Shown: positions 35,401 to 48,700, counted from the stretch's first letter. The stretch is 64,000 nucleotides of DNA from Chlorops oryzae (GCA_020466095.1 CM035809.1:6126723-6190722); one strand, 5' to 3'. A program made the numbers and translations. The notes: generated from the letters alone by a model not told the origin.

Positions 35401-36422
35401 GTCCTATTAAAAGACTTCGCGCGATAAACTCGAACATCCTGTTCCCCTTCTCTCCAAACTATTCACCTATGAATGAGTGAAGAACTTTTCAAATATCCTT
35501 GCGACGGAAACTTAAAACAAAAGAGCTACAAGATTGCAAACACTTTTGAAAATAAGAACAAGAGGGAAGGAGAAGCTTGGTTTGAAAATCGCTGGAAAAG
35601 CTGAGTGCTTCCATTTGCTTAGACCGAATTCAGCCATTTCGTTTGGTTTGAGGAGATAAAGGAACATGCACTCTATTTGATGAGCACTTTCAGTTTCCTT
35701 GACTACGACTTTCCGTCCGTGTTTGTGTATGTCTGATTGTTCTTGTTCATTCTGCTGTTTGAGCTTGCGGCTTTTTTTTTAGTGCATTGCTACATTGGAA
35801 GCTCGCATTGCCGTACATTAAGAGAATTTTTGGTATTTTTTTTTTTTTTTTTTGTCTTCTTAGGCTGATGCTGCAATGTGATTAGATTTTAGTTAGAATA
35901 AAGGCACATTCACTGGAAAGAACTTAAAAACCATTGCCTTAAGCATTGAGTTTAAACATCGTGTGAAGTTAAGAGGAATAAACCGCAGAGGAGAAAAAAC
36001 CCAAGTTAAATGCCTATTGCTACCAAAGCTCTCAAAGCACAAAATATTACCGTGGGAAGCTTCAGATATGTTCACATTTATACACGATGGTGTTTCTTCT
36101 GTATCTATTTTTTTTTTTCACCGAAAACAATGCATTCAGGCAGTAATCCCATAATCCAAGTTTTCCATTCTATGATATTCAAAGTCCCCGTTTTAATCCA
36201 AATTTTTTCCACTTCCGAAAATTGTTCTTCTCCACCGATCGAACGTGCTCGTGGTAAGTCCGGCCGGTCAATTGAGCCTTTCCGATTAAAAGTAACGTAA
36301 CGTCGGGAGCTGCCATGTTGCCCGTTGTGGAAAATATTCGATTCTATAATTTATTTGAATTTAACTTGACCTTACAAATGCAAAGGTGAGGGAAAACAAG
36401 CATAGGTAAATTAGTCTCCCTT
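32481..36422. other. Non-coding stretch of duplication unit 2
   Basis: No exon is supported. Segments 32930-33430 and 34790-35880 match unit 1. The block 35392-35591 is nearly identical to 12001-12200. The stretch 33900-34780 is AT-rich and repeats a TYGACATAAGCCATT motif at about 34268 and 34353. Confidence 0.55.
33755..33890 (+). repeat. Degenerate tandem array, (GGCATGGCATGAATTGA)-like
   Basis: About five irregular copies of a 15-40 bp phrase built around GGCATG and ATGAATTGA are strung together, for example ACATGGCATGAATTGA, GGCATGGCATGAGTTGA, GGCATTGCATGAATTGA and GACATGAATTGA. Non-coding minisatellite-like sequence, not seen in unit 1. Confidence 0.7.
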
Positions 36423-36638
36423 CTCTCAGTCCACTGCCGACAGAAATACCAGCTCCGCAAGATGCACCTAGTAGAGCACTCCGAGTGCAGACATTTTCTT
36501 GAGGACGAAGAGACTGCATTCCATATAATGGGCGAATGTGTTACCCTATGAAGACCAAGAACAATTGAACTAGCGGGGACTAATTGGGCACAACAGATCC
36601 AGACAAAGGTCGCAGTGCCTCAGATTCTTCATATATAA
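36423..36638 (+). pseudogene. LINE (Jockey-like) ORF2 C-terminal remnant
   Basis: Translation gives LSVHCRQKYQLRKM, then HSECRHFLEDEETAFHIMGEC, matching the cysteine/histidine-containing tail that follows reverse transcriptase in Jockey/R1-type LINEs (C-x2-C ... E-T-x2-H-I-x2-x-C). An in-frame stop (after CVTL) interrupts it before RPRTIELAG, and it ends at a stop at 36636-36638. Nothing upstream is recognisable as reverse transcriptase, so this is a truncated fragment. One of the expected CxxC cysteines is replaced by H. Confidence 0.72.
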
Positions 36639-39344
36639 AAAAAATTAATTCATTTTAAGCCTGAACTGAAAACTTAAAAAGCTAACTGAAAAATTATTTG
36701 AAAATTATTCCCTTTTCAGGTTATTTAAAAAAAAAAAACATCGAACTCCGTTACAAATAATTCTGTTGAGCTGTGAGTGGTTTTAATCGCGTTCTATTCT
36801 CCTCCGCCTGAAGAAACAATGGTAAGTCTCAGACTAAATAGAGTTAAAGCTATGTCGAATTTTCAATCTAAATCTGACTTGATAATATTTCACCAAGATA
36901 TTGCTACAAATTCTTTACCTAACAAGTTGAATAACAAATACCGGTACTGTTCTATTCATGGCTAACACAATCTTTAAAGCGTTTAGAAGCCCAGTGAAGT
37001 CGAAGAAAACTATGCATACATCCCTAGATATACAAGAAAAGTACGATGAGGAACCTATTTGAAAGATAGAAGTTTTGGAAAGAAAGATCAATAAATAAAC
37101 TAAACCATAGCATATTTTACAGACGGATATAAGAAATAGATTTTGTACTGTTTCCGGTGTCGCACAGTGTCGGGTCTTCATACATTCTTTGGCCAAAAAT
37201 AGAAGGAGTTCCCCTAGAGCAATGAAATTTGGCATGGACATTACTTTTGATAAGATGAAGAAGTTTTTAAAAAATTAGCAAAATACAACCACCCCGCCAC
37301 CCATCCTCTCTTGTAACGGAAACTCCAAAATTTGGAATTTTGGCGCTATTGGTTTGAAATTCAGCACATGGATTCCTTTTGACCACAAATATTAGAAACA
37401 TATAGAAAAAGTGGGTTGCCACGCTCACTTTTTCGGCCACGCTCACTCAAAGTTGGGAAAAAATTTAGTTAGGAAGTGCCCTGCAATTTGTATGAAAAAG
37501 TTTGCAGGAATTGGTTAATGTGGTACTTGTTAAAAAATTGAAATTCATATTTATCACAAAATATAAAAAAAAATTAGTCCAATCTTTCGAAAACAAGAAA
37601 TGCACCATAACAAAATCACCGAAATTCAGACGAAAAGTTCAGATAAAAATTATACGTTCGAAACTAGGTTTTGCCCGACTCCTTCATGCAGCGTTGCTTA
37701 AAATCCTGAAATTTTACAGTTCGCTCCTTCTTTGATGTCCACCGTGTTTTAAATTTCCTCCTCTACATCTTAGACGTAACAATTCTTTACATCGATTGCA
37801 TGATCAATGCAAAAGGCTTATAAAAAATAATAAAAATCTGCTGAGTGGCTAGAGATCGAAAGAGCCGTGTGATGCTCTTTTTTCACTCGTTCGTTGGTGC
37901 CTGAAAGGGTCTCTTGGAAAGCAGCCTAGAAAGCTCTCTGTGCTGCGTATTTCCATTACTTAAAGATGGAGGTTCACGATCACCGTGTAATTTCCGACGG
38001 GTGGCGATTGTCGCAACTGGACAATTGGTTTCGTTCTGACGACTATCGTTAAAAAGCCCTTATTAATAGCTTTTCACACTTTATGCAATAAAAACAACGA
38101 AAAGAGCCTTGAACACGTGCAGAATGAAACATGACTGAACAGAATCAACTGATTTATTAACACTCAATGCTAATTGAAGCCAGCGGTTACAGAAATCAAA
38201 TGTCATTTCGCGCACAAAACAATGCTATAAGAAAAATGTCTAGGACTCAACTCAAGTACAATGAAGAAGAAACGCGAAATGAGCTGAGAATCTAGAAATT
38301 AAGGAAAATGATAGCACAATTTCAGGCGTATCCTGTTTCCTGTCAACCAATAGATATCAAATAGCTTTCTTTACTTGATTTTGAACGCTATTAACTTAGC
38401 TGCGAGGTGACTTGAAATGCTCGCGATCAAGAAGAGAACAAGTGAATTTTTTTGCAAACTAATATTTTCACTTCCTGTGTAGAAAGTACCTACACAATTG
38501 GCCAGGGTTTAATTTTAAGAAATGCATTTGAAATGGAAATTGAACGATTTCGTTAATGTCGCAGCCATTTTGAATTTTTTTTTTTTTTTATTAAAATGCG
38601 GCCCACTCTTAATGAAACTGGTGCGTGAAGCTGACGAAAAGTCGAACAATCCTATTTTTAGAAGCCAAACGTTTTCCACTCTTTTCGACAACAGCTTGGT
38701 TCGACGAACGTTGTATGAAATATCGTGAGAGCCTTGTAAGAAATGACGGGAAAGGGGATAAATAAAAAACGTGAAGCACATTGGAGGCAAATTTTTGGAG
38801 ATTCTCCATCAAATATCAAAATAATATACTAAGCTTATGTGGTCCAAAATCCTTTTTTTTGCTCTTTTGTTGGGCATTACCGCCTATGGGTAATCATTAT
38901 TTTCCTTGTAAACTGCCTAAGATATTAAAATGGTTGCAGTGGAGGATTTACACAAATATAAAAGTTTTTTTTTTAATTATTGCAACATTCTTGAAAAAGA
39001 TTTGCATTGAATATGTGTGTACTTCGTGGTGTATATTCTTGCGACTTTCTAAGAGGTTGAAATTTTTATTAATATATTGTGAAAGAAATCTCCTAAAAGC
39101 TCATTTAAGGAAAAAAAATACTTTTACTTTTCTGTAATCGAAGAAGTCTTTTTTCCTGTTCAAGTGAAATACGTCTTGTTTTTTAAAGCAATTTCCACAA
39201 AATTCATTTTTACAATCTCAAATGCAAATCAAATCGTGCAATTACGTTAGCATACTTCATGGAGCCAATTAAATCTCCCACCTCAAAGAACGAAACGAAA
39301 AGTTAAAGCTACGGTGGGTTAAGCATTCCGATTCCAAAGCTTTT
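36639..39344. other. Non-coding stretch of duplication unit 2
   Basis: No exon is supported. Apart from the Helentron-like fragment at 37150-37480 the sequence is AT-rich and unrecognised. Little of it can be aligned by eye to unit 1, which is much shorter between its matching anchors. Confidence 0.5.
37150..37480 (+). mobile_element. Degenerate Helentron/DINE-1-type body fragment
   Basis: The segment has the phrase GAAATTTGGCATGGACATTA and a pair of GCCACGCTCACTTTTT / GGCCACGCTCACTCAAAG motifs, which correspond to the CCACGCCCAC phrase of this element type in flies. No GTCY array or terminal hairpin is visible, so it is a fragment and distinct from families A and B. Confidence 0.4.
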
Positions 39345-39499
39345 TTTATACCCAGCGTAAGCGGGGTATATTAGTTTTGTGCAAATCTTGTAACAGGGAG
39401 AGCTAAGCTCCGGAGATATAGACATATATATATAGAAATGATCAGGATCAAAAACTGAATCGATTTAGACATGTCCGTCTGTCCGTCCGTCCGTCCGTC

Positions 39500-39531
<32 letters not shown>

Positions 39532-40299
39532 CGTCTGTCCGTCCGTCCGTGGTCGGATCTCCTCCGAAACGGCTGGACCAATCAAGTCGAAGTTTGGCAC
39601 ACAGGTATACCGGAATCCGAGTATGATCCTAAGTAAAAATGGGAGACATCCGCCCACTGCCACGCCCACAAATGAATATAATGTGTTTTCAGTAAAATGC
39701 TTGTAACTTGCGAACCACTCAACACATTCCATTGATATTTGGTGTACTGGTAAACTACGAAAAGGGACATATCCTGGAAAAAAAATGGACGCCGCCCTCC
39801 GTGAGCCACGCCCACAAATAAGCCCACAAATAAGGGTTTATCGTAACTTGTGAAGTAAAAGGCGTAGAAGCTTCAAATTCGCAACATAGGTTGACCAAGG
39901 CAAATGAAAGGTGTAGGGAAAAAATTTAACTGGCCCGCCCCCTGCCACGCCCACAAATGAAGATTTTTCGTAACTTCCGAAGTAAAAGGTGTAGAAGCTT
40001 CGAATGCGCAACATAGGTTCACCAAGGCGAATGAAAGGTGTAGGAAAAAATTGTTTGTGGCCCGCCCACTGCCACGCCCACAAATAAAGATTTTTCGTAA
40101 CTTCCGAAGTAAAAGGCGTAGAAGCTTCAAATTCGCAACATAGGTTCACCAAGGCGAATGAAAGGTGTAGGGAAATAAGTTATGTTGCCCTCCCACTGCC
40201 ACGCCCACAAATAGAGAAGCAAAACATAGTGCGCTCACAATGTCGGGACGCTGGGTAGTTCAAAGTCGGGCTTGACCGACTTTAGCTTTCTTACTTGTT
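39345..40299 (+). mobile_element. Non-autonomous Helentron/DINE-1-like element, family B, copy B1
   Basis: The 5' end is TTTATACCCAGCGTAAGC followed by GGGGTATATT. A dense (GTCY)n array occupies about 39473-39551. The body contains three tandem units of roughly 120 bp, each with CCACGCCCACAAAT and AAGTAAAAGG(C/T)GTAGAAG. Near the 3' end a hairpin AAAGTCGG-GCTTGA-CCGACTTT (40262-40283) precedes the terminus TTACTTGTT. The terminus matches family A, but the bodies differ. Frames over it are artefacts of the repeats. Confidence 0.87.
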
Positions 40300-41504
40300 T
40301 TATTCTAAAATAAACATAGACAGCGTTTGCGCTTGTGGTTGAGTGTATAGATCGAACCGTACTCTGGCGCACCCTAAAAGCACACTTACTCTATTGACTT
40401 TGAATGGATTTCAAAATTAATGGCGAATCGGATTTGAAATGGAGCGAAATTTTGTCTCTACAACGATGCAAGGACAAAATGAAAAGAAATTTTAAATGTG
40501 AAAGGTGAAACATATAAACGAAAGTGTGTGTGTGAGGATGTCCATGCGTGTTTTCGTGTGTGTGGGTTGGTATTATTCGTTTATAATTCAATCCTTGAGG
40601 TGTGGTTTCTAGGCTTGTTGATTCTAGTTTGATGATTTTAAACGATTTCCTTAGTTATTTTAAAGTTTCATCCTTAAATTGGAGTTACCCAAAATGTCAA
40701 TACGTGTAAAAAAAAATTAATGATTACTTATGAATAATTTTTTTTTGGATGCAACTTGAAGTTTCAGCGATGATCAGGCTAAACAGGGTAACGCTCTCTT
40801 TTCGTTACTATGCGATTTCTATTCTTCAAGTTCGAACGTCAAAGCTCCATTCAATAGAGCCATCAATATTAGACAGCCGCTCCCTACCGACAGATGCCAT
40901 TAAATCTCTAAAGCCAAAGCAATAAAGTATAATAAAATGCTAATGAGACCTACTTGTACAACAAAGCGTTGCATTAATTCCAATTTCCCAATCAATTTGA
41001 AGACTTGGAGAGGTCTTCAAAGATTGTTTATCGCTTCTGTCTAATTTTATCATGCTTCCAAGTCGTATACGTAATTTGGATACTCATTGGCAGGGTTGCT
41101 CATACGTCAGTACCTCCGTAAATAAATTGATTACTTTTGATGATTGAAATCATTTTAATATTGATTCCGAAACATTTTCATTATTACGCGGGATAAGTTC
41201 TCAAAGACGGTTTTTCGTTTGGTTTTTCGCATTGATTTTTGCCTGAATTTAGTTTGCTGTTTTTGAGGCTTCATTGCTCGTTTCTTATTCCTATTGTTTA
41301 GTTTCGATCCACTTAATCCAATCTTGAGCTATTCTCAATAATTTATTATGGAAAAAGTAAAAATGCGAAAACACCTGAATCACACTTTAAGGACGCCTGA
41401 CTTCCTGAGCTGGGCACAGAAACGGAAATCCGTCAATAATTATTTGACGAATGAAAACACTGAGCTAGTTCGAAATTGTAACAAGCGGAGCACAAAGTAA
41501 TTTC
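40300..41504. other. Non-coding stretch of duplication unit 2
   Basis: No exon is supported. The segment 40960-41120 matches 13480-13760 in unit 1, sharing TTGCTCATACGTCAGTA at its end. Confidence 0.55.
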
Positions 41505-41788
41505 ACCTAATTTAGGTACGATGAGTCCGATGCTATCATTGGTTTATCCAAGTTGACTCTAGTTATTGAGAGATATGCATTTGAAGTATGGTCATTTTTA
41601 TTTGGTTAAGCATAACGCGACTACCGTTGTATGCTTAATCCACATTACGCATACACAGTAGAAACACCTGAAATTTAAAGCGACGAACCCGACTAAAATG
41701 AGCAAACTTGAAACGCAGATATGTCGATAGCTAGAGCTAAGTTGGAAAAACCAGTGATACCATCGGACTCAGCGTACCCAAATTAGGT
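41505..41788. mobile_element. Foldback/MITE with arms of about 80 bp
   Basis: The left arm starts CCTAATTTAGGTACGATGAG and continues TCCGATGCTATCATTGG; the right arm ends with the complement, CCATCGGACTCAGCG then TACCCAAATTAGG. The pairing extends for about 75-80 bp per arm with scattered mismatches. The roughly 120-bp centre contains a smaller AAGCATAACG / CGTTGTATGCTT palindrome. No coding sequence, and the target duplication is unclear. Confidence 0.78.
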
Positions 41789-42331
41789 TTAGTGGCTATG
41801 TCTCATGTTTGTTACAATTTTTAAGTATCAATTTCAAGAACGTGAAATTATTCAGAAAAATTCAGCTTTTAAGTTAATTAAAAAAACAAACAGTTAACGA
41901 AGTTAATGTCCGTTTTGAGTCAAGAATAACAGAGTTTTCATCCAAAAGGCAGATGAGGCTAACATTTTAGAACGGAGTGTAGCTTTCGTTAACTTTTTCC
42001 TATTTTTTTATGAATATTTGAATTTTAATCAAGAAAAAGCAATATTTGAAGTTATACGTGTCAGTTTTGCAGGCCTAAAAGTCCACAAATAAAGGCTCAC
42101 ATCTCCAGCCAAATTAATCTAAAACAGCGCACCCAAGCGTTTTTGGCAAATTGCAAGAGAAAATCAATATTGGTTGAAAGCGTAGAAAAAGTAATTAATT
42201 ATGCACTGCTGGGAAGCTCATCGTCATCCTCTAAAAATTCGCTTTCAATAGAACTGCGACATCAAATTACACTAAGTGCAGTTTTAGCAAAAAGTTGTGC
42301 CACGAAAACAAAAGCAGTAAACTAATAAATA

Positions 42332-42688
42332 CTACGTTTATGCGTCAGCTATACGCAAATAAAAATAATTCGCAAATAGTTAACTCACTGTTTATACGGC
42401 AGTTAAAATACGCAAATAGGGCAAATTTTCAGTCCTGCCTGACTAAAAAATACAATTGCGTGGCAACATATGCATTTGTCGGAAGCCTATGTTTTGATTG
42501 GGTTAGTTCTACAATATCGTAAAAAATGGGAAAATCGTCAAAAATAAGTGGCAACACCTTAAGCTTTATTTGCAAATAGCTTCGTTATTCACACCTTATT
42601 TCGCGACTTACTTATTTGCAAATAAGAATTCAACTCAGCGTTTATGTGGGGAAAGCTATTTGCAAAAATGGCATACGCATAAACGTAG
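42332..42688. mobile_element. 357-bp MITE with TA duplication
   Basis: The ends are CTACGTTTATGCGT and ACGCATAAACGTAG, with TA on each side (42330-42331 and 42689-42690). The interior has repeated ATTTGCAAATA and ATACGCAAATA phrases in both orientations near the two ends. No transposase is present. The TA duplication suggests a Tc1/mariner-like source, but this is an inference. Confidence 0.7.
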
Positions 42689-43116
42689 TAAGAGAGGAAT
42701 TTATCGTGAATCCAAAAATTATATCAACATTTTTCTGATAAAAATGCGAATCTGTATGAATTGGGTAAAACTTTTTTCGAGACAAGTTTACAAATAACCA
42801 ATGTAATTAGAAGTGGTGCTGAATTTTCATTATTTGAAAATATAAAAGCTTCAACTGCAGGAGGCGTCCACGACTGGCCTTTACGGCTATATTTCATCAC
42901 TTCGTGACTCTGACTCATCAGCGCCTTTAGAGTATCTTAAGAGTTTCAAATTTGAAAAATCTTAAGTTCAACAAAATTTTAAAGTTTCTGAGAATTTAAG
43001 CACACAGCTTGAATGCTGATGGTTTGCTTTGGGGCGCCAACCTTCGGGTAGCATATTTCCCCATTTACTTAATCTACTTTAAAAAAAGTAAAATTTCAAA
43101 TAATTTATTAATTAAT

Positions 43117-43226
43117 AGGCCTTTTTCCGTACTCCACGAATCTGCCCAATTTTTTGAAAACTGTATGAAAATTGGGCTAAATTGGCCAGTTTTGGGCAGC
43201 TTCGTAGCAGTACGGGAACAGACCTA
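43117..43226. mobile_element. 110-bp palindromic MITE
   Basis: The left arm runs GGCCTTTTTCCGTACTCC, ACGAATCTGCCCAA; the right arm answers with TTGGGCAGCTTCGT and AGCAGTACGGGAACAGACC. TA lies on each side. Non-coding. Confidence 0.6.
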
Positions 43227-44795
43227 ATATGTGCTAATGGAGCATCAAGTTATTGTTTCAGCAAGAAAAACTTATCTAATATTTCCGAATTCATTTTAAT
43301 TTGCAATTTTTTACTTCCCATGGCTATTGACTAAATGCAAAATGTATAACATCCAGTTAGCCTTATAAAAATAGGCAATACTGAGCGGAAAGACAAGAAA
43401 ACTTGAAGAATGTATGAAATTTGATCTGAAATATTCCATGCTATGAGTGGAGAAGAACATTAAAATACAAAATTTATGAACGCCACATGTTGACATGATT
43501 TGAAACGACTTGGATCACATGCAGCAAGACAAACGAAAGTCAAAATGGAAAAAAATTAAAATAAAACAGAATTTCATCCATTACAAACACACATCATCTT
43601 AAAATTTATTCCGTTGAAAGCTTGTAGGTTATGCCAAAACAAATAACATTCAAAAATGCAACAAAAAGAAAATCAAATTTCACTTCCTCTGAATCTCGTC
43701 TTTCCTGCTAACCCAAAGTCACACATACATAAGTACCAGCTGGAGCCATAACACTCACAATTATTCTACTCTAAGTATGTGTGTAAAGCTTTGCCTCAGC
43801 CATAAAAAGCTATGCGGATCTGTGGTTTCCCAGTGTGATGCTGTCAAAAATAAATTGCAGCGAACAAATAAATTAGAAACAGGAACAGCCAAATGTTAAA
43901 TGTCCTTTAACAAGCTTAACGATCGCTTTTGCAGTTTATTTATTAAGCAAATGGCCAGTGCAGCATTCCGAATGGCCGAATCCACATCATGTCCACATGT
44001 TGAGTTTGGTCGCTTTAAATTAATGGATTTATGTCAACATTTTTTATTGTCAATTTCAGAAACATATGCAACAGCTAATTGCTCCTGTGAGTAACTGTCT
44101 ATCCCCCTTCCCCCATTAAAGTGTCACCGCACACGATACCTAACCCGGGGCAGCCAAACTTCCGGTCTTGAATGCTGTAAAAAGCGTTGTTGATAATAAC
44201 TTAAAATGATATCAAGCAGAGACGTGGCGAGGGAGATGAGGAGCCGATGAGGGGTTAAAAAGAGAAAGCAGTGAATGACTGAATGTGCAAGTTGGAAGGA
44301 GTGAGTAGGGATGATTAGCCCAGCGGAAATGAGTAGGAAACGCAAACGGTTCCTTATTGAATTAATTTGGCCTCCACGATTTCTCAAAAGACTCTTTAGA
44401 ATCTGTTAATTAGTGAGAAAGGCTGGCCTCTTACTTTCGTTGCAGAAACCTCAAGATTTCGGTTAACCTTCGTGGGTGAGGCTTGTAGCAAAATTTTCAT
44501 TCCGCTTTTATTTCATTCATTTCGATTGATGTGGGTTTGTGGATTGATGCTTTCCACCAGTGGGTGTTCGTTGGATTTTCTTTAAATATTCCCATTTAAG
44601 TATACCCAAAAAGAGATATATTCAAGCTTTTTATTGTGTTCAAATTATATCAAAGGTTTCCTTTAAAACCAGATGTTTCTCTCGAACGAAGTGGGTCAGT
44701 TTTTCTGGCTTTAATTTTATGTGGCCCCATTAAATATTCATTCAAAAAAGCCGAAGAAACAAAAAGTTACACCAAAACTACAACAATAATATATA
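43227..44795. other. Non-coding stretch of duplication unit 2
   Basis: No exon is supported. The segment 43660-43930 matches 14800-15060. The sequence GAGCCGATGAGGGG near 44230 is the empty counterpart of the unit 1 hAT insertion site. Sequence 44640-44760 matches 17640-17765. Confidence 0.55.
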
Positions 44796-45722
44796 AACAA
44801 GTAAGAAAGCTACAGTCGGTCAAGCCCGACTTTGAAACTTCCAGCGTCCCGACATTTATGAGCGCACTATGTTTTGTAATCTCTATTTGTGGGCGTGGCA
44901 GTGGGAGGGCAAATAAATTATTTCCCTACACCTTTCATTCGCCTTGGTGAACCTATGTTGCGATTTTTGAAGCTTCTACGCCTTTTACCTCGGAAGTTAC
45001 GTAAAATCTTCATTTGTGGGCGTGGCAGTGGGCGGGCCAATAAAATTTTTTCCCAACACCTTTCGTTTGCCTTGGTCAACCTATGTTGCGAATTTGAAGC
45101 GTCTACGCTTATTAATTCGGAAGTTACGAAAAATCTCAATTTGTGGGCGTGGAAGTGGGCGGGCCATATAAAATTTTTTTCCTATACCTTTCATTCGCTC
45201 TTGGTCAACCTATGCTGCGAATTTGAACCTTCTACGCCTTTTACTTCACAAGTTACGATAAGCCCTTATTTGTGGGCTTATTTGTGGGCGTTGCTCACGG
45301 AGGGCGTCCATTTTTTGCCAGGATATGTCCCTTTTCGTAGTTTACCAGTACACTAAATATCAATAGAATGCGTTGAGTGGTTCGCAAGTTACAAGCATTT
45401 TGCTGAAAACACATTATATTCATTTGTGGGCGTGTCAGTCATTTTAACTTAGGATCATACTCGGATCCCGATATACCTGTGTGCCAAATTTCGATTTGAT
45501 TGGTCCAGCCGTTTCGGAGGAGATCCGACCACGGACGGACGGACAGACGGACGGACGGACAGACGGACAGACGGACGGGCGGACAGACGGACATGTCTAA
45601 ATCGATTCAGTTTTTGATCCTGATCATTTCTATATATATATGTCTATATCTCCGGAGCTTAGTTCTCCCTGTTACAAGATTCGCACAAAACTAATATACC
45701 CCGCTTACGCTGGGTATAAAAA
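44796..45722 (-). mobile_element. Non-autonomous Helentron/DINE-1-like element, family B, copy B2
   Basis: This is family B in reverse orientation: it begins AACAAGTAAG on the plus strand, carries the 3' hairpin near 44812-44834, three GTGGGCGTGG body units, a (GRAC)n array near 45531-45592, and ends CCGCTTACGCTGGGTATAAA. The unit 1 counterpart near 17790-17850 has no insert, so it inserted into unit 2 only. The frame at 44889-45356 is translated element sequence and is not a gene. Confidence 0.87.
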
Positions 45723-48700
45723 GTAGTAGAAAAAGAAAGCAAAAGGCCAATCGTTTGCCTTCAGAACGTACAAGTGAGGAGTAAGGCGTCCCGTCGGGCT
45801 GCTACGATGATTTTATGAAGAATAAATTGCTTTTTTAATGAAGCTCGAAATACCTTGCCGGCCATTGGAAAAAGGAAACGGTTTTTGACTCAACTTCCTC
45901 CAATTCATTGTGAGACCTTTTGTTAGTCATGAAATGGCAGGGAAAACTCTTCAAAAAGATAACGAGTGAGATTGAGGAACTTTCCTCTAGGATAATAAAA
46001 TTAAATTCTTACTATATTCAATTTTAAAATTTTGTTACAACAGGATACTTGGCCTTTCTGTTAGGACTTGCAGTGGACTTGTGAGCCTCCAGCATTTTAA
46101 GTGTCTAGCCGGTTTCTTGAATGACATTCCCCGTGTTTTGAAAAATCCCTTATCATGCCATTTTCTACAGGCGTTTTCCTGCACGTGAAAGTTTCGAGCG
46201 GAACGAGAGCGCGAGAGCGTTGAATTCCGTGTGCCTTTGTAGAGTTTACTCACTCAGGAAGAAGTGCGCATGTCCGGACGAGCTCATTAATTTCTTCATA
46301 GAGCAACACGCAATGAGAAGAAGTCAGTTCAGTCAACTCGGACCACCTCAGCGAAGAGGTCATAACAATCGCAGAATATCGAGATGTTTTGAAGAGTGAA
46401 GTGAAAAATTTATTTCGTAAATAAGCATTTATTTTTATATCGAAAACACATATTTAACAAGTCAAATCTGATTCAAGTAATCCGGCACGTTGTCTAGCAA
46501 GAACGTAAAAAGGACGAATAAGGGAGTCATGTACTCATGAACCATTTTAATGAAATCTGGTGCAGTATTTCCGAGAAAGGTACATACATTCGAAAAACCT
46601 TTTGCGATCAAAGATAAACTCATTGTTATTGATATATCGTAATTTTAACCCAATAATCACCGAAACAAACATAAAATTCATGAAAAAATCCTCGAAAATG
46701 TGACACCTACGATTAAATTGGACTGAAAGAAGTTCTAATTTTTTGTGATGTGCAAGTTTTGATTCGGTATGCAATTGCTTCCTTTGTTCATTTGTGATCG
46801 TTAACGAGTGTACAGGAGACAGTTTCTTGGGCTTCTTTCTTCTTGGTGCCTCCTCAAATAGAATTTCTCTAACCGAAGCATTTTTCGAGTTCAAATACTT
46901 CTCTGTGAAAAAGTTTATTCATACAACTCACCGTCATTGTTCCACCAAGCTTAAAGAAATGCGAAAATATGTCAGACACGCCGACAGCTTGACAGGCAAC
47001 TGAAGGAAACTTTCTTCATGTCATACTGAAGGTTAAACTCCCATTCTTTCTACTCCCCCATTAATGCGTTGTGCCACTTTCAGCCAAGACGAATGAGGTT
47101 GACTATCACGCAACAACGACTGTGCCTTGTACTGAAAGAACTCTATGGCATCAGGGACCCTCCAACTGAGCTGCAGTACTTCAATCGAGTAGAGCAAATT
47201 ACTTTGGAGGAAGACAAACATTTGCTATCGAATGTCTCTCGTGCACGAACACGAAAAAACCCTGTTGCAGCTGATTTTTTGTCTTCATTTTTAGTTGAGG
47301 GGCTAATTCTTAAAAGTACTTTTAATTCATTAAATTTTGTTTTCGGAAAGCAGAATTACCTAGATAGTTAATCCGACTCTCTTGTCCTTAAATACAGGAC
47401 GAGTTTCCATGACTGGGAGTTTGGTTCTGTGAATGCATGCTAACGCATTATGATATAATTGAATTTTCGAATTCCTCTAATTTCGACACAATTTTTCAAT
47501 TTTAAAAGTTGTACATCAACCAATCCGAATTTCTTAATTTCCATTTTCTGTTCCTCGAAGCATTGCGTTTTGTTCTTTATTCCATTGAATATTTTAGGGA
47601 TCCCTCATGGCATTTCATACCATAAAAAAAACTACTTTATGAGAACTTTTTATTGAGGCAATGTGCGAGCCTCCTTTCTTCATCATCATCCTCAGCCGCA
47701 GACCCAGGACTAAGTTATTTAGCACGCATCACAGTTGAGATTGTTTATTGGAAAACTTTTGGGAAAACTTTGACTTAGCGTGCTAAATGAAAATATGTGG
47801 TATCCTTGAATACATTTTCCATAGATTTTTATTCACGATTTTGGCATAGTAATCCAATAAAACAGAAAAATTTATATGTAGAATCCCATAAAATAAACTG
47901 CTCGTATTGAAAACATCGGGAAACTTTAAACTTCCATAAAATACTTAAACACTGCCACAACTCCAACAATGAGATCCCTTTCTCCACCAATGATTTTTTA
48001 TCCCTGAGATAATGTAAAAATTAGTCGAATGTACTTCTGTACTGAACTTGCCACACGGTTTTTAAAGCGGGGAAAATAAAGAGCATTAAAGCGTTAAAGG
48101 ACCAGACGAGAAGGAGTTGAAATGGGCTAGCGATGGAAGTTTTTAAAATGAAAAGGCTTGCAAAATTTCTGGGAAAGTTTAATGCTGCGGAGGCTTCACA
48201 TTGTGGCATACTTTTCATTACTTCACAGAATAATATAAAATTCCCCTTCCGTCTGCTTAGATATTTCGACTTCCCTGCATAAGGGTCTCTAGCCAGGGCC
48301 CTTGCTTAATTAATATCTCGGGCCTGCCCAGTAAAGTGTAGCCAAGCCTAAGATATCGCCTCTGCGCAAAGCTGATGTTTAAAATGCTCAGTACACGCTT
48401 TATATTTCCACGAATTTAAACTAAGTGAGAATTATAAAAAAATTCTCCCTCGGAAAAAAATTCACAAATACACGGGCTATAACTAGGAACATAAAGTGAG
48501 GTACTGTCTAGATTTTTCCTAAGAAAGCCACTAATGAGGTGGTACTAATTAGGTCCACGATGACGCCAGGAAACATTTTTCTGTCCGGGCCTTACCTAGA
48601 GGAAACTACATAGGCCCTGTCTAGATTGTTCACGTCATTGGCAATATAGGGGCGATTCTGGCCAGCGCCAAAGCAGGGTCAAGATACGCCTGATCGAGTC

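Noticed and set aside
44889..45356. Plus-strand frame of 155 codons
   Set aside because: It lies wholly within the Helentron-like element B2 and translates its repeated GTGGGCGTGG units.
46547..46894. Minus-strand frame of 115 codons beginning LNSKNASVREILFEEAPRRK
   Set aside because: The composition is gene-like, but it opens at a non-ATG codon, has no recognised domain and no counterpart frame in unit 1, and an overlapping plus-strand frame exists too. Treated as chance.
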